Positions 8,034-14,958 are shown, counted from the first letter of the stretch. The stretch is DNA of 15,198 bases from Candidatus Zhuqueibacterota bacterium (GCA_013361015.1 JABWAN010000028.1:1-15198); one strand, 5' to 3'. Numbers and translations are program-made. Notes: generated from the letters alone by a model not told the origin.

Positions 8034-11000
8034 ATGAGCGTCACCGAACCTCTCGAACAACTTTCTCCCGTCAAACGCGCGTTGCTTGAAATTCGTGAAT
8101 TGAAAGCTAAGCTCGCGGAAACGGAACGCGCGCAGAACGAACCCATTGCCATCATCGGCATGGGCTTGCGCTGGCCTGGCGGCGCACACGATCCCGAGAC
8201 TGCGTGGCAGCTACTGCGCGATGGTGTAGACGCGATTTCCGAAGTGCCGAAAGATCGTTGGAACATCGACGATTATTACGACCCTAATCCCGATGCGCCC
8301 GGTAAAATGTCAACGCGCTGGGCCGGCTTCATCAATGATATTGACAAGTTCGACGCGGATTTCTTCGGCATTTCGCCGCGCGAAGCGGTGAGCATGGATC
8401 CGCAACAACGCTTGCTCATGAAAGTCGCATGGGAAGCGCTCGAAAACGCAGGCCAGTCACCGGAGAAATTGGCCGGCAGCGCCACCGGTGTGTTTGTTGG
8501 CATAGCGGCATTCGACTATCCTGAAATGCAGATGCAGTACCTCAATCCCGCGAATATCGATGCGTATCTCGCTACCGGTTCTGCACACAGTGTGGCCTCC
8601 GGCCGGTTGTCCTATTTTCTCGGCTTGCAGGGTCCAAGTATTTCGCTCGATACCGCATGCTCGTCTTCGCTCGTTGGTGTCCATCTCGCGTGTCGGAGTT
8701 TGCGCAGTCGTGAAAGCGACATGGCGCTCGCAGGTGGCGTGAATCTCATCATCATTCCCGAACTGCTCATTAATTTTTCGAAGTCGCACATGATGGCCGC
8801 GAATGGACGCTGCAAAACTTTCGATGCTTCTGCCGACGGTTTTGTGCGCGGCGAAGGCGCGGGACTCGTCGTGCTCAAACGCCTCTCCGATGCGATTGCG
8901 CATCGTGACAACATTCTCGCGGTGATTCGCGGCTCCGCGCTCAATCAAGACGGACGAAGCAGCGGACTCACTGCGCCGAACGGGCCTGCGCAGCAAGTGG
9001 TGATTCGACAGGCATTGCTGAGCGCGGGCGTTGCGCCGCATGAGATTGGCTATGTCGAAGCGCACGGCACGGGCACTTCGCTCGGCGATCCCATTGAAGT
9101 GCAAGCGCTCGGCGCGGTTTTGCGTGAAGGTCGCACTGCCGACAATCCTTTGATGATCGGCTCGATCAAAACCAATATCGGCCATCTTGAAACTGCCGCT
9201 GGCGTGGCGGGTTTGATCAAAGCCGTGCTCGCGCTCAAGCATCAAGAAATTCCGCCGCATCTGCATTTGAAAGAACTCAGCCCGCACATTCCATGGCAGG
9301 ATTTTCCAATCGTCGTTCCCACGCAGCGCACACCATGGCTCGCTTCAAGCGGCAAACGCCTCGCAGGCGTCAGCTCGTTCGGCTTCAGCGGCACCAATGC
9401 GCATGTGGTGATTGAAGAGTGGGAGAGTGAGAGCACAGGAGAATGGGCGAATGAGGGAATCGGAGAGCGGGAGAGAACTCAATCTATCTCCTCGTCTCCG
9501 ATTCTCCCCGTCTCCGATTTTCAGAAACGTCCGCTTCATCTCCTCAATCTCTCGGCGAAGACGGAAGCCTCATTGCACGAGCTGGTGCAGCGTTACGAAA
9601 AATTTTTTGTGGAGAATGAAAGCGCCGCGCTGGCCGATGTTTGTTACTCCGCGAATGCCGGACGCTCGCACTTTGATCATCGCGCCTCGTTCATCGCAAG
9701 CGCGAGTGCGCAGATGCGCGAAAGGCTTTTTTCTTTTATTAAGAAAGAAGAAGCGCTCGGCGTATGCAACGCATGGTCGGACGGCACGAACCGCCCGGAA
9801 GTTGTATTTCTATTCACGGGCCAGGGCGGGCAGTACCTCAACATGGGCAAGCAGCTTTTTGAAACGCAACCGACGTTTCGACAAGCCTTGCTGCGCTGCG
9901 ATGAAATTTTGCGTGCGCATTTGGAGCAGCCGTTGCTTTCCGTGCTCTATCCCCAAGCGGGTGAGCGCTCTCCGCTCGATGATACGAATTACACGCAGCC
10001 TGCTACGTTCGCGTTGCAATACGCGCTCGCGGAATTGTGGCGTTCATGGGGCGTGCAGCCAGGACTGATCATGGGCCACAGCGTCGGCGAGATCGTGGCC
10101 TCGACCGTCGCGGGCATGATGAGTCTCGAAGACGGGTTGATGATTGTGAGCGAGCGCGGCCGCTTGATGCACAGCCTGCCGCAAAATGGTTTAATGGCTT
10201 CGCTCCTCGCGGAGGAGGCCTGCGTACGCGAAGTGATTACGCCCTACACGGATCGCGTCGCGATAGCGGCGATCAACGGGCCGGAAAGCACAGTCATTTC
10301 CGGCGAACGCACTGCGGTGCTCGAAATTCTGCGCAGGTTGGAAGCGAGCGGCATTAAGACGAGGCCGTTGCAAGTTTCCAACTCGTTTCATTCGCCGCTC
10401 GTAGAGCCGGTGTTGGATGAGTTCGAAGCCTCATGCCGGCGCGCGCAATATCGCACGCCAAGCGCGCCGCTGTTCTCAAGCATGCGTTTGGAATTTGTAA
10501 ATGAAGGCAATCTGCTCGATGCGACTTATTGGCGACACAATCTGCGCTATACCGTGCGGTATTCCGAAGCCATGCAAAAGCTGCAGCAACTCGGCTATCG
10601 CGTGTTCATTGAAATCGGCCCGGCGCCGATGCTCGTGGCAATGGGGCAAAAGTGTTTTCCGAACAATGATGGCGTGTGGCTCCCTTCGCTGCGCAACGGG
10701 CGTGAAGATTGGGAGCAAATGCTCGAAACGCTCGCGACGCTTTATGTGAACGGCGTGCATCCGGATTGGGAAAAGTTTGATCGCGATTATCCGCGCCGGC
10801 GCGTCGTTGTACCGACGTATCCGTTTCAGGAGCAGAGGTATTGGATAGAGGTTGATCGTGGGTTGAGAATTCAGGAGCGAGGATTGAGAATCGAGGATCG
10901 TGATACGCAATCTACGATTCACGATCCACGATCCACAAACAACGAGCAACATTGGTCCAGCATCGCCGAAGCGGCGCGCCATCAATCGCAGCAGATTCCG

Positions 11001-11396
11001 TTCGACATGCCGTTGCATACGTATCCCGCAAAGTGGCAATGTTTGGATCGCCTTGCGACGGCTTATATCGTTCATGCGTTGCGTGCGCTTCGCGCTTTCA
11101 ATAAGAAAGACGAGAAGCATTCGATTGACGGATTTATGCAACGCTTTCACGTGTTGCCGACCTACAAACATCTTGTGCAGCGCTGGTTCAACAAATTGGT
11201 GAATGAAGGCATATTGCTGCGCGAAGGCGAATTATTCACGAATGCGAACGCGTTGCCGAAAGCTTCGCCGGAAGCTGTTTTACAAAAGTCCGGCAATGTG
11301 TTTGCGGAAATTTCTGAGTTGTTGGAATACGTGCAGCGCTGCGGCAAACTGCTCGTGCCGCGCACCGAATTGCTCAAGCTCTTGAAACCTGAATGA
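8034..11396 (+). CDS. Type I polyketide synthase KS-AT protein ending before a methyltransferase core
   Basis: The ATG at 8034 is chosen over an upstream in-frame ATG (7959). It has GAGGA five bases before it and opens directly into a docking-type helix (LSPVKRALLEIRELKAKLAE) followed by PIAIIGMGLRWPGG of the KS. Domains of the 1120-aa product: docking helix (residues ~5-35); KS (~40-450; Cys in DTACSSS at nt 8658, His at 9063 and 9183); AT (~585-930; FTGQGGQYLNMG, GHSVGE Ser at 10080, NSFHS suggesting malonyl-CoA); then ~150 residues of helical sequence matching the lid region before the C-MT core of the upstream PKS (ATAYIVHALRAL versus CSAYVVQALRRL). There is no DH before this region. The protein stops at LLKLLKPE, about where the relative reads LQLLFPGG, so the SAM-binding core, any KR/ER and the ACP are absent. 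It is either a split module or a truncated gene. Same strand and 96 bp downstream of the first PKS, so probably one operon. It carries heptad blocks at the KS-AT border and just after AT. Confidence 0.95.
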   Translation: MSVTEPLEQLSPVKRALLEIRELKAKLAETERAQNEPIAIIGMGLRWPGGAHDPETAWQLLRDGVDAISEVPKDRWNIDDYYDPNPDAPGKMSTRWAGFINDIDKFDADFFGISPREAVSMDPQQRLLMKVAWEALENAGQSPEKLAGSATGVFVGIAAFDYPEMQMQYLNPANIDAYLATGSAHSVASGRLSYFLGLQGPSISLDTACSSSLVGVHLACRSLRSRESDMALAGGVNLIIIPELLINFSKSHMMAANGRCKTFDASADGFVRGEGAGLVVLKRLSDAIAHRDNILAVIRGSALNQDGRSSGLTAPNGPAQQVVIRQALLSAGVAPHEIGYVEAHGTGTSLGDPIEVQALGAVLREGRTADNPLMIGSIKTNIGHLETAAGVAGLIKAVLALKHQEIPPHLHLKELSPHIPWQDFPIVVPTQRTPWLASSGKRLAGVSSFGFSGTNAHVVIEEWESESTGEWANEGIGERERTQSISSSPILPVSDFQKRPLHLLNLSAKTEASLHELVQRYEKFFVENESAALADVCYSANAGRSHFDHRASFIASASAQMRERLFSFIKKEEALGVCNAWSDGTNRPEVVFLFTGQGGQYLNMGKQLFETQPTFRQALLRCDEILRAHLEQPLLSVLYPQAGERSPLDDTNYTQPATFALQYALAELWRSWGVQPGLIMGHSVGEIVASTVAGMMSLEDGLMIVSERGRLMHSLPQNGLMASLLAEEACVREVITPYTDRVAIAAINGPESTVISGERTAVLEILRRLEASGIKTRPLQVSNSFHSPLVEPVLDEFEASCRRAQYRTPSAPLFSSMRLEFVNEGNLLDATYWRHNLRYTVRYSEAMQKLQQLGYRVFIEIGPAPMLVAMGQKCFPNNDGVWLPSLRNGREDWEQMLETLATLYVNGVHPDWEKFDRDYPRRRVVVPTYPFQEQRYWIEVDRGLRIQERGLRIEDRDTQSTIHDPRSTNNEQHWSSIAEAARHQSQQIPFDMPLHTYPAKWQCLDRLATAYIVHALRALRAFNKKDEKHSIDGFMQRFHVLPTYKHLVQRWFNKLVNEGILLREGELFTNANALPKASPEAVLQKSGNVFAEISELLEYVQRCGKLLVPRTELLKLLKPE
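9414..9519 (+). repeat. Heptad inverted-repeat block G (KS-AT linker, PKS 2)
   Basis: A GA-rich arm at 9414-9476 (GGGAGAG, TGAGAGC, ACAGGAG, ..., GGAATCG, GAGAGCG, GGAGAGA) is followed by a CT-rich arm at 9478-9519 (CTCAATC, TATCTCC, TCGTCTC, CGATTCT, CCCCGTC, TCCGATT). AATCGGAGA at 9458-9466 has two perfect complements, TCTCCGATT at 9495-9503 and 9511-9519. It lies just after GTNAHVVIEE, the same domain border as block A but with a different 7-mer family. Confidence 0.83.
10844..10940 (+). repeat. Heptad inverted-repeat block H (after AT, PKS 2)
   Basis: The purine-rich arm is GATAGAG, GTTGATC, GTGGGTT, GAGAATT, CAGGAGC, GAGGATT, GAGAATC, GAGGATC, GTGATAC (10844-10906). The complementary arm is GCAATCT, ACGATTC, ACGATCC, ACGATCC, ACAAAC (10907-10940). 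GGATCGTG 10895-10902 pairs with CACGATCC 10920-10927. It begins within the RYWIE codons, the same point as block D. Confidence 0.9.
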
Positions 11397-11509
11397 AATC
11401 GACCGCGCCCGCAGACCGGAAACCGACAGTCCTCGAAGATGAAGCTCATCGAGTGACGATGAGAGAGTTTTCGGAGCAGATGTCCGTCAGAACTCTTCCC
11501 TCAGCGTAG
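11393..11509 (+). CDS. 38-codon reading frame coupled to the PKS 2 stop by ATGA, possible stump of the next gene
   Basis: The ATG at 11393 overlaps the PKS 2 stop as ATGA, a usual arrangement for translational coupling in biosynthetic operons. The frame reads MKSTAPADRKPTVLED onward and ends at TAG 11507-11509. I do not recognise a family. A plausible reading is that it is the first part of the next operon gene, cut off where the sequence changes character near 11,470-11,510. It may also be a chance frame. No separate ribosome binding site is needed if coupled. Confidence 0.3.
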   Translation: MKSTAPADRKPTVLEDEAHRVTMREFSEQMSVRTLPSA

Positions 11510-11637
11510 CGCGATTGAGCGTCGCGGTCTTGCTTCGTAGGCGCTCCGGCCGACGCGCCGGGCACCGTGCGATGCCGACGCATCGCCGACTGCTGCCCAT
11601 TGCCCCCCCCGTCAGGAGGCTTTCGCTCCTCGCAAGC
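11510..11637. other. Junction region with a GC-rich palindrome and a run of eight C
   Basis: No gene is supported between the short frame and the integrase stop. The stretch holds a perfect 7-bp hairpin, GCGATGC-CGAC-GCATCGC (11569-11586), a run of eight C (11603-11610) and a small hairpin AGGAG-GCTTTCG-CTCCT (11614-11630). The last lies just past the integrase stop on the minus strand but lacks a T-run, so it is a poor terminator. It is the transition between PKS DNA and element DNA. Confidence 0.5.
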
Positions 11638-12768
11638 TTACAATACTGCTGGGCTGGTCTGAGATGCTGTCTCAAAGGAGACTCTTTGCGCCATGTTTGC
11701 GCTATGCTGATCCCGAAGATGGCCGTAAACCTTCATCGCCAGCGCACCACCATCTTTATGGCCCAGCCACCGACTCACTGTCGGAATGTCAACGCCCGAT
11801 TCGATGCAGGTTGTAGCAAACAGATGTCGCAAGTCGTGATGAGTGATTCGTGATATGCCAAGCCTGCGGCAAGCGTTCGCTAGAGAGCCATTGCATTCAG
11901 ATACGCGCATCACCTTGGTGCCGGGCGATTCAGTCGGTCGCTCGGCTCGCAGCCGTTCCAGCAAACGACGCATTTCAGGGATCATTGGAACTGTGCGAAC
12001 TGTCCAATTCTTCGTTCCTGTTTCGTCATCACCGCGCACGAGAACCTCACCGCGTTCAAAATCGCAGTCCGACCACCGGATATTGCCAGCTTCGCTCTTG
12101 CGGTAGCCGCCGTAGGCCAGGAACTCGATCAGATCGGCAGCGTCATTGCTGAACCGCCTGTTGACCTTGCGCACGCTTTGCACGAGTTCATGGAATTTAG
12201 CGCGGCTGGGCAACTGAAGCGGCTTCTGGCGTACCTTCATCGTCTTGATGAAGCGCGCGGGATTGTCATAGCGAACGCCAGCCTCAACAGCGATTTCCAA
12301 AACCGCCCGCAGGGTCTGGACGGTCTTGTTGAAATTCACAGCGCTGGTTGAGTAGCTGGCGGCCCAAGCGAGGCAGTCCTGCTTGGTGATCTTACGCAAG
12401 TCAGTTTTCTCCAGACCCGACCAAGTTTTCAGAAGGGCGCTAATGCGTTCCTCTCGATGAGCCTTTGTTCGCGGCTTCAAAGAAGCGTCGCCATGAAGTC
12501 TTTGGCGATAGATGACCAAAGCATCCATAATGATCATCTTGCCGTCTGAATAGGCCGTCGCATGTTCCGCCAATTGACGTTCGGCTTTTTCCAAATCAGC
12601 AAGGCGCAATTTGGCAACGGAAAGTCCTTTAGTTTTGAGCGAACGGCGAATGAGCTTGCCCTTGACTCGGACTCGTGCAAATAACATCCCCGACGGTACG
12701 TAACGCACCAAATTTGATACTGGTGTCTTTTGCCAAAGCGGCATTGATTCTGATTTGCCCTCTTTCAT
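11638..12768 (-). CDS. Tyrosine recombinase / site-specific integrase
   Basis: 376 aa counted from ATG 12768, preferred over an upstream TTG at 12828. The TTG start would add 20 residues that overlap a repeat cluster (see the inverted repeat 12711-12798). No strong ribosome binding site is seen for either start. The N-terminal ~70 residues look like an arm-binding region (LVRYVPSGMLFARVRVKG), followed by a SAM-like core-binding domain (~80-180) and the catalytic domain (~190-360). The whole active-site set is visible: Arg in YGGYRKSE (~223), Lys in GTKNWTVR (~253), HDLR (His ~311, Arg ~314), His in WLGHKDGG (~337) and nucleophile Tyr in VYGHL (~348). It should therefore be active in strand exchange. 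It is divergent from, and 81 bp away from, the 5' end of tRNA-Ser, which suggests tRNA-associated integration. The orientation is unusual, because the enzyme lies on the 5' side of the tRNA. Confidence 0.95.
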   Translation of the reverse strand: MKEGKSESMPLWQKTPVSNLVRYVPSGMLFARVRVKGKLIRRSLKTKGLSVAKLRLADLEKAERQLAEHATAYSDGKMIIMDALVIYRQRLHGDASLKPRTKAHREERISALLKTWSGLEKTDLRKITKQDCLAWAASYSTSAVNFNKTVQTLRAVLEIAVEAGVRYDNPARFIKTMKVRQKPLQLPSRAKFHELVQSVRKVNRRFSNDAADLIEFLAYGGYRKSEAGNIRWSDCDFERGEVLVRGDDETGTKNWTVRTVPMIPEMRRLLERLRAERPTESPGTKVMRVSECNGSLANACRRLGISRITHHDLRHLFATTCIESGVDIPTVSRWLGHKDGGALAMKVYGHLRDQHSANMAQRVSFETASQTSPAVL

Positions 12769-12798
12769 GCAATCAGTATCAGATCTTGGTATCAAATT
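12711..12798. repeat. GTATCA inverted/direct repeat cluster at the integrase start
   Basis: AATTTGATAC (12711-12720) is the perfect 10-bp reverse complement of GTATCAAATT (12789-12798). A further direct GTATCA lies at about 12776-12781. The cluster straddles the integrase start codon at 12768, a location expected for an auto-regulatory operator or for arm-type binding sites of the recombinase. Function is inferred from position only. Confidence 0.5.
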
Positions 12799-12848
12799 GT
12801 CAAATCGGTTGCGGCGTTCAATCTGCAAGTGCCTAGCTTGTAACGGTT

Positions 12849-12937
12849 GGAGAGATGGCTGAGTGGTTTAAGGCACACGCCTGGAAAGCGTGCGTGGCTA
12901 AAACCCACCGAGGGTTCGAATCCCTCTCTCTCCGCCA
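12849..12937 (+). tRNA. tRNA-Ser (anticodon GGA)
   Basis: An 89-nt class II tRNA with encoded CCA. The acceptor strand GGAGAGA (12849-12855) pairs with TCTCTCC (12927-12933), followed by discriminator G and CCA 12935-12937. The D arm has GCTGAGTGGTTTAAGGC. The anticodon stem-loop is CACGC-CTGGAAA-GCGTG with anticodon GGA, reading UCC/UCU. The long variable arm has CGTGGCTAAAACCCACCG. The T arm is AGGGTTCGAATCCCT. I found no second copy of its 3' end in the window, so no att duplication is visible. Upstream promoter elements are weak (TTGTCA at 12797 with a poor -10). Confidence 0.97.
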
Positions 12938-13457
12938 CTCCCTTCAAAATACTCCCCCTGAACACCTTGCAAACGAAATCGGGTTTATTCTTATTCCGAA
13001 GTCAGAATCAAAGTCAGAATAGAAACGCCGATAACGGACCTGTCGAAGCGTCTTTTTAATCGAGCGGCGCCCCACCTGAATCGGTCTCCGTTTTTCCTTA
13101 GTGGCTATCCTCCGCGCGTCGTCTCCTTTGCCTTGGCTTCAGGGGCTAACTTCGTCAGTGCTACTACTCGAGCTCAGGCGTTCTGGGTCGGCTGGCTCCA
13201 ATTTTCCTACATCTGGTGCTGGATCGTCTGCGAGTTTCGCGCCCAATACCCCCTATCAATCCCTGCATTTCGTGGAAACCTTCCCTCCGGAAATCATGGT
13301 ATCGAAATCGTCCATCCACCCTCCGTCGCCGCCAGCCGGACACGCGTTTGCCATTCCTGCGCCAAGACTATTGAGTGTTGCGCCACGGTTTAATAACACG
13401 GCCAGGATGAAAACAGTCACAAACCCGCCGCACTGACGCCCGGCGACGCTGATGGCT
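12938..13457. other. About 520 bp without a firmly supported gene
   Basis: Between tRNA-Ser and the methyltransferase remnant I see only short, unconvincing reading frames on both strands. The plus-strand frames (from 13101 and 13133) are rich in Pro/Ser or otherwise look like random translation. The best candidate is the minus-strand frame 13256-13501, listed separately. No clear terminator follows the tRNA. Confidence 0.5.
12999..13020. repeat. Short direct repeat AAGTCAGAAT
   Basis: Two identical 10-mers, 12999-13008 and 13011-13020, are separated by CA and lie 62 bp past the tRNA 3' end. Short tandem sites beside a tRNA-borne junction could be protein-binding sites of an integrative element, but two copies of a 10-mer are weak evidence. 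Confidence 0.4.
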
Positions 13458-13501
13458 TCAAAGGGAATCCCTCGCCAATGGAGATTGCTCCGACGACGCA
13501 A
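13256..13501 (-). CDS. Small hypothetical protein, doubtful
   Basis: An 81-aa frame whose ATG (13501) overlaps the end of the methyltransferase remnant by about 44 bp on the same strand. It has one hydrophobic stretch (GGFVTVFILAVLLN, residues ~25-38) and a Gly/Asp-rich end. I recognise no family. Its support is only orientation and position behind the methyltransferase; it may be a chance frame. Confidence 0.2.
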   Translation of the reverse strand: MRRRSNLHWRGIPFEAISVAGRQCGGFVTVFILAVLLNRGATLNSLGAGMANACPAGGDGGWMDDFDTMISGGKVSTKCRD

Positions 13502-14052
13502 TCAGAGCCCTGCTACTTATGGTAACGTTTGATTCTACCTCGTTGCCCCAAACATCCCAGCCTGGGGTCGCCTCCCGTGCAAACAGCTCAATACGCGGCA
13601 CGGCACCGAGCAACTGCACGAGGCGAACACGCGCTTCCTCCGGTTTCTGACTGTGTCGACGGCGAGGCGCATCGATGAATTGCCTTACCGCCTTCGATGC
13701 CCGCACGGGACGCCCGCGCACGGCGAACAGACAGTCTTCAGTGTTGGCGCGTGTCCAGTTCCCCATGCCGACGTGCGACTTGCCGTGAGTCGTGCGCTTG
13801 TGCCAGGTGAAGCCCTTCATGGTTTTCAGTTCAAAGCCCCAGGCCTTCACCACCGCCAGGGCTTCGTCCGGCATCGGAGCCACCCACCACATCGCCAGCA
13901 GGCAATGCTCGTCGGCGATATCAGCGACATTCAAGGGCGCAGAGTTGCGCGACCGTCATCAGGGGATACTTGTGAAATGCACCCCGCTGACCCGCGTGGG
14001 CCTTGTCGCGATAAGTCCACGGCGGATCTGCATAAATGAGCTGATACTTCAT
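13458..14052 (-). pseudogene. MT-A70 family adenine-specific DNA methyltransferase, frameshifted
   Basis: The start ATG 14052 gives MKYQLIYADPPWTYRDKAHA with the DPPW catalytic motif. That frame then runs to CALECR and a stop at 13919-13921. The family sequence continues one base out of phase (NVADIADEHCLLAMWWVAP, then GMGNWTRANTEDCLFAVRG and ELFAREATPGWDVWGNEVES) down to the stop at 13458. The total is 595 nt, 198 codons plus one base, so a single extra base near 13932-13937 explains the break. The restored length of about 197 aa fits phage-type MT-A70 enzymes, which methylate N6 of adenine in DNA. It lies behind the AAA ATPase remnant on the same strand, an arrangement typical of integrative elements and prophages. 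It could be real decay or a sequencing indel; I see no slippery run that would suggest programmed frameshifting. Confidence 0.85.
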
Positions 14053-14099
14053 GATTCCGATTAAGGGGACGTTCCTCACCTCATTTGCCGAATATTCGT

Positions 14100-14145
14100 C
14101 CATCCATCCGTCCATCCTCCCTTAGGAATCCGAACGGATGGATGG
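14100..14145. repeat. Inverted repeat between the ATPase and methyltransferase genes
   Basis: CCATCCATCCG (14100-14110) and CGGATGGATGG (14135-14145) are perfect 11-bp complements with a 24-nt loop. The flanks repeat GTCCATCC units, so the structure can slide into alternative pairings. It overlaps the last codons of the ATPase (stop 14122-14124) and the gap before the methyltransferase start. It could be an attenuating hairpin; no T-run follows it on the minus strand. Confidence 0.6.
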
Positions 14146-14958
14146 CTTGGAAACCTCCGCGCGGGGTTCCGCTGTGGGACGAAGCGAAAGCATCGCGGTG
14201 CCCGGCTGCCGAAGGAGAATATGGGCAAAACGCCCGCCTTCGCCCGTTTCCAGAGCTTTGTACGCGGCAGACCGCCCAACATCGGCAACCTCCATCAATG
14301 CTGCGGCAGCTTCGCTCATCTTGATTGGCGCCAGACCATTGCCAAACACCTGCCGAAGGTGTTCTTCCTTTACCTTCGGTTCACGACTGGAGCTGCTTCC
14401 ACTGTCGAACGCCTCCCAATCAAACGCATCCACCTCCTCGAACTTCCCCGTGCCTCGACGCCACGCACTTCGGGGGCCGAGTTCGCCATCGTTGTTCTTC
14501 GCACACGTCACAACGACGCGGGCGTCTTCCGTGTCATCACTAGCTGGTTGCATCACGAAGACGGAGCGCGCCACGCTGACCAGCACGTACGAACCAGATA
14601 ACAAATGTGCCAGATTGCGGCCTTTGTGCCGGTCGTCGCTCTTCGGTTTCCTGAGGTGATGCAGGATCAGGCACGCCGGTTCGGTCGGGGATTCAGCCAG
14701 CACTTCGCGGAGACGGGCGAAGCCCTCCTGGAAGTCCTTCTCCATCGCGTCACGGACACAGCTGTTCCACGGATCCACGATCACCAGGTGAGGCTGAAAG
14801 TCCCTGATCATTGCCTTCAGTTCAGCTCGGAACAATGGATTGGATAGCGCCAGTCCGTAGGCGGGAGGCGAGCTGATCCTGATCCAGTCGTCCAGCCCTT
14901 CGATGTTCTGCAACTCCTCAATATCCCGGTGCAGCCGGGTCAGGCAAGTGCGCGCCAA
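14122..14958 (-). pseudogene. RepA-like AAA family ATPase, N-terminal end missing
   Basis: The reading frame is open from 15021 down to TAA 14122-14124; the first usable start is TTG 14958. The visible part matches the second half of RepA/RecA-fold ATPases of the AAA_25 type: LVIVDPWNS (Walker B-like), LILHHLRKP sensor strand, LSGSYVLVSVARSVFVMQP, then CAKNNDGELGPRSAWRRGTG. A helical C-terminal region follows (SEAAAALMEVADVGRSAAYK) that looks like a winged-helix or helix-turn-helix. No Walker A (GxxxxGKT) exists anywhere upstream in any joined frame, because the sequence passes into the rRNA leader within about 60 bases. Such ATPases serve replication of plasmids and integrative elements. As it stands the protein cannot bind ATP normally, so I call it a 5'-truncated gene. 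Confidence 0.8.

Noticed and set aside
8457..9287. 276-aa minus-strand frame opposite the KS of PKS 2, and a similar 240-aa frame at 48-770
   Set aside because: Both lie exactly opposite well-conserved KS sequence, have no recognisable domains and arise from GC-rich codon bias on the coding strand.
12910..12937. att core duplication of the tRNA-Ser 3' end
   Set aside because: I searched by eye for GGTTCGAATCCC and neighbouring bases elsewhere in the window and found no second copy.
13101..13436. Plus-strand 111-aa frame as a gene
   Set aside because: No ribosome binding site, no recognisable domain, Ser/Pro-rich random-looking composition, and it runs against the direction of all nearby protein genes.
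13925..13940. Programmed ribosomal frameshift in the methyltransferase
   Set aside because: No heptameric slippery sequence, internal Shine-Dalgarno or obvious downstream pseudoknot; MT-A70 genes are normally uninterrupted.
14138..14659. 173-aa plus-strand frame opposite the ATPase remnant
   Set aside because: The minus strand shows clear ATPase family motifs over the same bases; the plus frame has none.
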